From: Hyphomicrobiales bacterium | Lineage (GTDB): Bacteria; Pseudomonadota; Alphaproteobacteria; Rhizobiales; Rhizobiaceae | Assembly: GCA_900468805.1 (NCBI GenBank) | Contig: UEIF01000018.1 | Coordinates: 62,001 to 126,000 of the forward strand | Direction: 5' to 3' | Length of the DNA: 64,000 nucleotides | Part shown: in pieces, positions 61,057 to 64,000 of the stretch | Layout: each line of letters begins with the position of its first letter | Numbering within the stretch: the stretch's first letter is position 1 | The notes under the pieces: model-generated | Databases searched by the model: none | What the model was told of the DNA's origin: nothing | What the model saw: only the letters and a program-made list of their open reading frames with translations | Program-made: the position numbers and the translations under genes

Positions 61057-62232
61057 ATGGCCGATGAAGAAATCACCCGGATTCCCGGCGAGCGCGCCGA
61101 GACGTCGACCGGTCGCCGGCTCGATAACAATCCGTTCCTCAAGCGCGGCGCGGTCGCCGCGGCAATCGTTGCCTTTGTCGCTTTCGCTCTTTGGTCGATG
61201 CGCGGGCAAAACAAGCCGTCTGATAGCGTTCAGCCGGAGCGGGTCGTCATTCGTCAGACATCGGATTTCGAGCCGGCTAAGGAGCCGGTCCAGCCCGTGA
61301 CGACGCCAAGAGAGGTCCAGCTTCCGACACCCGTCGTCACCGAGAAAGCGCCCACCGATGATGACAAGTTACTCGACGTAGCGCGTCGCGCTCCGGTCAT
61401 GGCGTATGGTGCAGAGAAAACGCCGACCGCCAGACGACACCAGGATGATGCGAACACCGACGCCACCTCGAACTACGTGCCTCTGGGAAACACGCCTGGC
61501 AGCTTTACCGGGCAGGGCGAGGACGAAGACCAGCGCTTCAACCGCATGCTGACGCCGACGCAATTGCAGGGATCCCGCGCCGGCACGCTCGGTAATCGCG
61601 ATTTTATTGTCGCGATGGGGAGCTCGATCCCATGCGCGCTTGAGACAGCGCTTTCTTCTGATCAGCCAGGGTTCACGAGCTGCGTCATCAGCCGGGACGT
61701 CCTGTCCGACAACGGCCGCGTCGTGTTGATGGAAAAAGGCACGCAGGTCGTCGGCGAATATCGCGGCGGTCTCCGTCGCGGCCAGAAACGTCTGTTCGTG
61801 CTCTGGAGCCGGGCGAAAACCCCAGAGGGTGTGATCATCACCCTGGCGTCGCCGGCGACCGATGCCCTTGGTCGTGCTGGCGTCGATGGCTATGTCGACA
61901 CGCATTGGTGGGAGCGTTTCGGCAGCGCCATCTTGCTATCGATCGTTGGCGATGCGACCTCCTATGCTAATAGCCGGCTGCAGGACAGCGACGTCGAGGC
62001 GCAAAACACGACGGGCGCCGGTCAGCAGGCCGCGGCGATCGCCGTGGAGCAATCGATCAACATTCCGCCGACGCTCGAGAAGCACCAAGGCGAGCTCGTT
62101 TCGATCTTCGTGGCGCGCGATCTCGATTTCTCCAGCGTTTACCGGCTTCGCGTCACGGAACCAAGCAATCGCATCTACGATCGCGCGGTGCTCGGCGACT
62201 TTCGTCCGGCTTCAACACTTGTGACAAAGTAG
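61057..62232 (+). CDS. virB10: VirB10-like core-complex protein
   Basis: A 391-residue protein with a cytoplasmic N terminus, one transmembrane helix (AVAAAIVAFVAFALWSM), a Pro-rich periplasmic stalk, and the C-terminal beta-barrel (FIVAMGSSIPCALETALSSD, VVLMEKGTQVVGEYRGGLRR). VirB10 spans both membranes and gates the channel. AGGAGG precedes ATG 61057. Confidence 0.93.
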   Translation: MADEEITRIPGERAETSTGRRLDNNPFLKRGAVAAAIVAFVAFALWSMRGQNKPSDSVQPERVVIRQTSDFEPAKEPVQPVTTPREVQLPTPVVTEKAPTDDDKLLDVARRAPVMAYGAEKTPTARRHQDDANTDATSNYVPLGNTPGSFTGQGEDEDQRFNRMLTPTQLQGSRAGTLGNRDFIVAMGSSIPCALETALSSDQPGFTSCVISRDVLSDNGRVVLMEKGTQVVGEYRGGLRRGQKRLFVLWSRAKTPEGVIITLASPATDALGRAGVDGYVDTHWWERFGSAILLSIVGDATSYANSRLQDSDVEAQNTTGAGQQAAAIAVEQSINIPPTLEKHQGELVSIFVARDLDFSSVYRLRVTEPSNRIYDRAVLGDFRPASTLVTK

Positions 62233-62239
62233 GGCTGAG

Positions 62240-63247
62240 ATGACTGAGGCTGCAGATGCCGGTGTGGTGCGAGAATTGCTGCAGCCGCTTTCGCGGTTCC
62301 TTCGCGACAAGACGCTCTATGAGGTCATCGTCAACCGGCCCGGCAAGGTCGTGACAGAAGGAGCAGACGGATGGCAGACCCACGACATGCCGGACCTATC
62401 CTACGACAGGTTGATGCGCCTCGCGCGAGCGGTCGCAAGCTTCTCTAGTCAATCGATCGATGAAACCCACCCGATCCTGTCGGCGACCCTGCCCGACGAT
62501 GAGCGTATCCAGTTCGTGATCCCGCCGGCGACGACGAAGGGCACCGTCAGCATCACCATCCGCAAGCCCTTGTCCGTCTCTCTCAGCCTCGACGATCTCG
62601 ACCATGGCGGCTTGTTCGCCGACGTCCTGCGGACCGAAGGGGATGGCAACCAATCGGACCAGAGGCTATTGGAATTCTATCGGACCGGCGCCCACAAGCA
62701 ATTCCTTAGGGAGGCCGTGTTGGCGCGGAAGAATATCATCATCTCCGGCGCGACCGGATCGGGCAAGACGACCCTATCCAAAGCGTTGATCCGCCACATT
62801 CCGGAGAACGAGCGGATCATCTCCATCGAGGACACGCCGGAGCTGGTGATCCCGCAGCCGAACCATGTGCGGCTCTTCTATTCGAAAGGTGGCCAGGGAA
62901 CGGCAAAAATCGGCGCTAAGGACCTTCTCGAATCCTGTCTGCGCATGCGGCCTGACAGGATCCTGCTGCAGGAGCTTCGCGACGGGACAGCCTTCTACTA
63001 CATCCGCAATGTGAACTCCGGGCACCCCGGCTCGATCACGACTGTCCATGCCGACTCCGCTCGCTTTGCCTTCGAGCAGCTGACATTGCTCGTCAAGGAG
63101 TCGGAAGGCGGCGGAGACCTCGAACGGCACGACATTCGCAAGATGCTGACGATGACGATCGACGTCATCGTTCAATGCAAACGGATCGACGGACGGTTTC
63201 GTGTGACCGAAATCTACTACCGGGATGCTTACGAGGCGGAAAAATAA
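62240..63247 (+). CDS. virB11: VirB11-like traffic ATPase
   Basis: A 335-residue ATPase with Walker A ISGATGSGKTTLSKALI (about residue 170), the Asp box (IISIEDTPEL), Walker B LLQELRDG and the His box in GHPGSITTVHADS. It switches the apparatus between pilus assembly and DNA transport. It is the last virB gene; the coupling protein VirD4 is not in the window. Confidence 0.94.
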   Translation: MTEAADAGVVRELLQPLSRFLRDKTLYEVIVNRPGKVVTEGADGWQTHDMPDLSYDRLMRLARAVASFSSQSIDETHPILSATLPDDERIQFVIPPATTKGTVSITIRKPLSVSLSLDDLDHGGLFADVLRTEGDGNQSDQRLLEFYRTGAHKQFLREAVLARKNIIISGATGSGKTTLSKALIRHIPENERIISIEDTPELVIPQPNHVRLFYSKGGQGTAKIGAKDLLESCLRMRPDRILLQELRDGTAFYYIRNVNSGHPGSITTVHADSARFAFEQLTLLVKESEGGGDLERHDIRKMLTMTIDVIVQCKRIDGRFRVTEIYYRDAYEAEK

Positions 63248-63454
63248 CGCGGTCTGATCGACGGTTGGTGTGTGGCTACAATCTTTGTCGTATTGTAGTA
63301 TTTTCGAACATGCTGCCTGTCCTCTTGGATAGGTTCAAATCCAAGTCGGTCACGAGGTTGCGCGCATCGCCAGGAGTGGCTTTGTGTTTGGTCGCCACCA
63401 CGTCGCTCTATAGTTCCTGGAGGGGAATACTCGTTTGACGCACGGTCCGAGCAA

Positions 63455-64000
63455 TTAGCTTCGGTCCGCAAGCTCCTTCTTCGAAAGCGTCTTCAAATCG
63501 GCGAAACGCTTTCGGAAGGTTTCACCGTCCGGTCTCGCGCTCGAAAGATCGTCTTCGACACTCTTCATTTTGCTTCGCAGGTCGGTTTTTGTGTTGGCAC
63601 GTTGAGCGATTGACTGCGCCTCCTGCCAAAACGACAACCAATCCTGCTCGACCTCATCTGAAACATACAGCAGGTGACTACTTGCCGCGATCATGAGGAT
63701 TTCAGCCTTGTCGAGTTCCTTTTCTTCCCATTTGTGAATGGCTGCCGAACGAAGCGCGTAGAAGTATTGTGCAGCTGCGCCCATGATTTCGCGATTGGCT
63801 ATCGCATTGAAGTCAAGTGATCGTTTGAGCCGCTCTAGAGATGCGTCTGACTTTTCATCCATGGTCTTAATTTGTAGGCTTAACGTGTGCTGGAGTTTCG
63901 CCAAATCTTCAGTGGAAGTCTTTCGCGACATCTCGATACGCGAAGAAACCTCGGCCTGCCGGTTCACTGTGTAAAGTGCCCCGAGCGCTGTTAAACCGGT
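63455..64000 (-). CDS. Membrane-anchored coiled-coil protein, partial
   Basis: The frame runs through the right edge, so the start is missing; a GTG at 63967 is internal to an open frame. The visible 181 residues begin with TGLTALGALYTVNRQ, the end of a hydrophobic helix, then a charged helical region (SRIEMSRKTSTEDLAKLQHT) and a helical domain (GAAAQYFYALRSAAIHKWEE). I recognise no family. A single-pass membrane protein with a cytoplasmic coiled coil is the simplest reading. Confidence 0.65.
   Translation of the reverse strand, partial: TGLTALGALYTVNRQAEVSSRIEMSRKTSTEDLAKLQHTLSLQIKTMDEKSDASLERLKRSLDFNAIANREIMGAAAQYFYALRSAAIHKWEEKELDKAEILMIAASSHLLYVSDEVEQDWLSFWQEAQSIAQRANTKTDLRSKMKSVEDDLSSARPDGETFRKRFADLKTLSKKELADRS

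Overview
The window looks like a piece of a large accessory replicon (plasmid or chromid) of a member of the Rhizobiaceae or a close relative in the Hyphomicrobiales. The pointers are an Mrp/Pha cation antiporter operon with an A-B fused first subunit, SyrB-like proteins, a DUF1612-type remnant known from rhizobial plasmids, a VirB/AvhB-type conjugative pilus operon, many toxin-antitoxin pairs, and insertion-sequence debris with GC-rich alphaproteobacterial codon use. This placement is an inference from gene content; no rRNA, tRNA or replication gene lies in the window.

Layout. 1-6071 (minus strand) is an exopolysaccharide block. It holds a three-part glycosyltransferase / Gfo-Idh-MocA oxidoreductase / MDR-like fusion that runs off the left edge, a glycosyltransferase-UDP-galactopyranose mutase fusion, and one more glycosyltransferase. 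6401-7419 is an Xre-RES toxin-antitoxin pair. 7615-19680 is the most unusual part. Two divergent promoters with textbook sigma-54 -24/-12 elements (8971-8985 and 9252-9266) face a repeat-rich glycine/alanine protein on one side. On the other side they face a six-gene operon: two very acidic paralogues with glycine-zipper cores, an HExxH metalloprotease-like protein, a 652-residue protein I do not recognise, a PLP enzyme of the AONS fold, and a 931-residue multi-domain peptidoglycan hydrolase. A sigma-54 activator is encoded convergently at the far end. A 28-bp near-perfect direct repeat (7558-7585 and 21729-21756) brackets this locus together with a resolvase remnant and a VapBC-type pair.

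22059-28544 encodes a LysR regulator and a putative 2-aminoethylphosphonate ABC importer with a PbfA-like PLP enzyme. 29137-35143 is mrpACDEFG, with every gene overlapping or touching the next. 35144-39379 is a mixed zone: a dihydroorotase-like fragment, an SDR oxidoreductase with a divergent HxlR regulator, a truncated hydrolase, cytochrome b561, and a catalase-like gene with an apparent one-base frameshift. An IS1111-type element of the IS110 family follows (39655-41043), then a hydrolase-LuxR fusion and a methyltransferase. Next come a strongly hairpin-forming stretch, a frameshifted DUF4105 gene and the 'mobile mystery' A/B (Xre-Fic) pair. After that lie a second-copy-type zwf, a collage of kdgD, aldehyde dehydrogenase and IS3 fragments, and SyrB-like genes.

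53125-63247 is a complete VirB1-VirB11 type IV secretion operon with an EexN-type lipoprotein, behind a divergent winged-helix regulator. A partial membrane-anchored coiled-coil gene runs off the right edge.

The best candidate for an undescribed system is the sigma-54 locus at 7.6-19.7 kb. Its proteins share an acidic segment of short F/W-E-rich repeats and a glycine-zipper domain, and they are co-encoded with a protease-like protein and a cell-wall hydrolase bearing a similar acidic head. None of them has an obvious signal peptide. A membrane-active or cell-wall-targeted weapon or release apparatus is one reading. That function is inferred from domains and context only.
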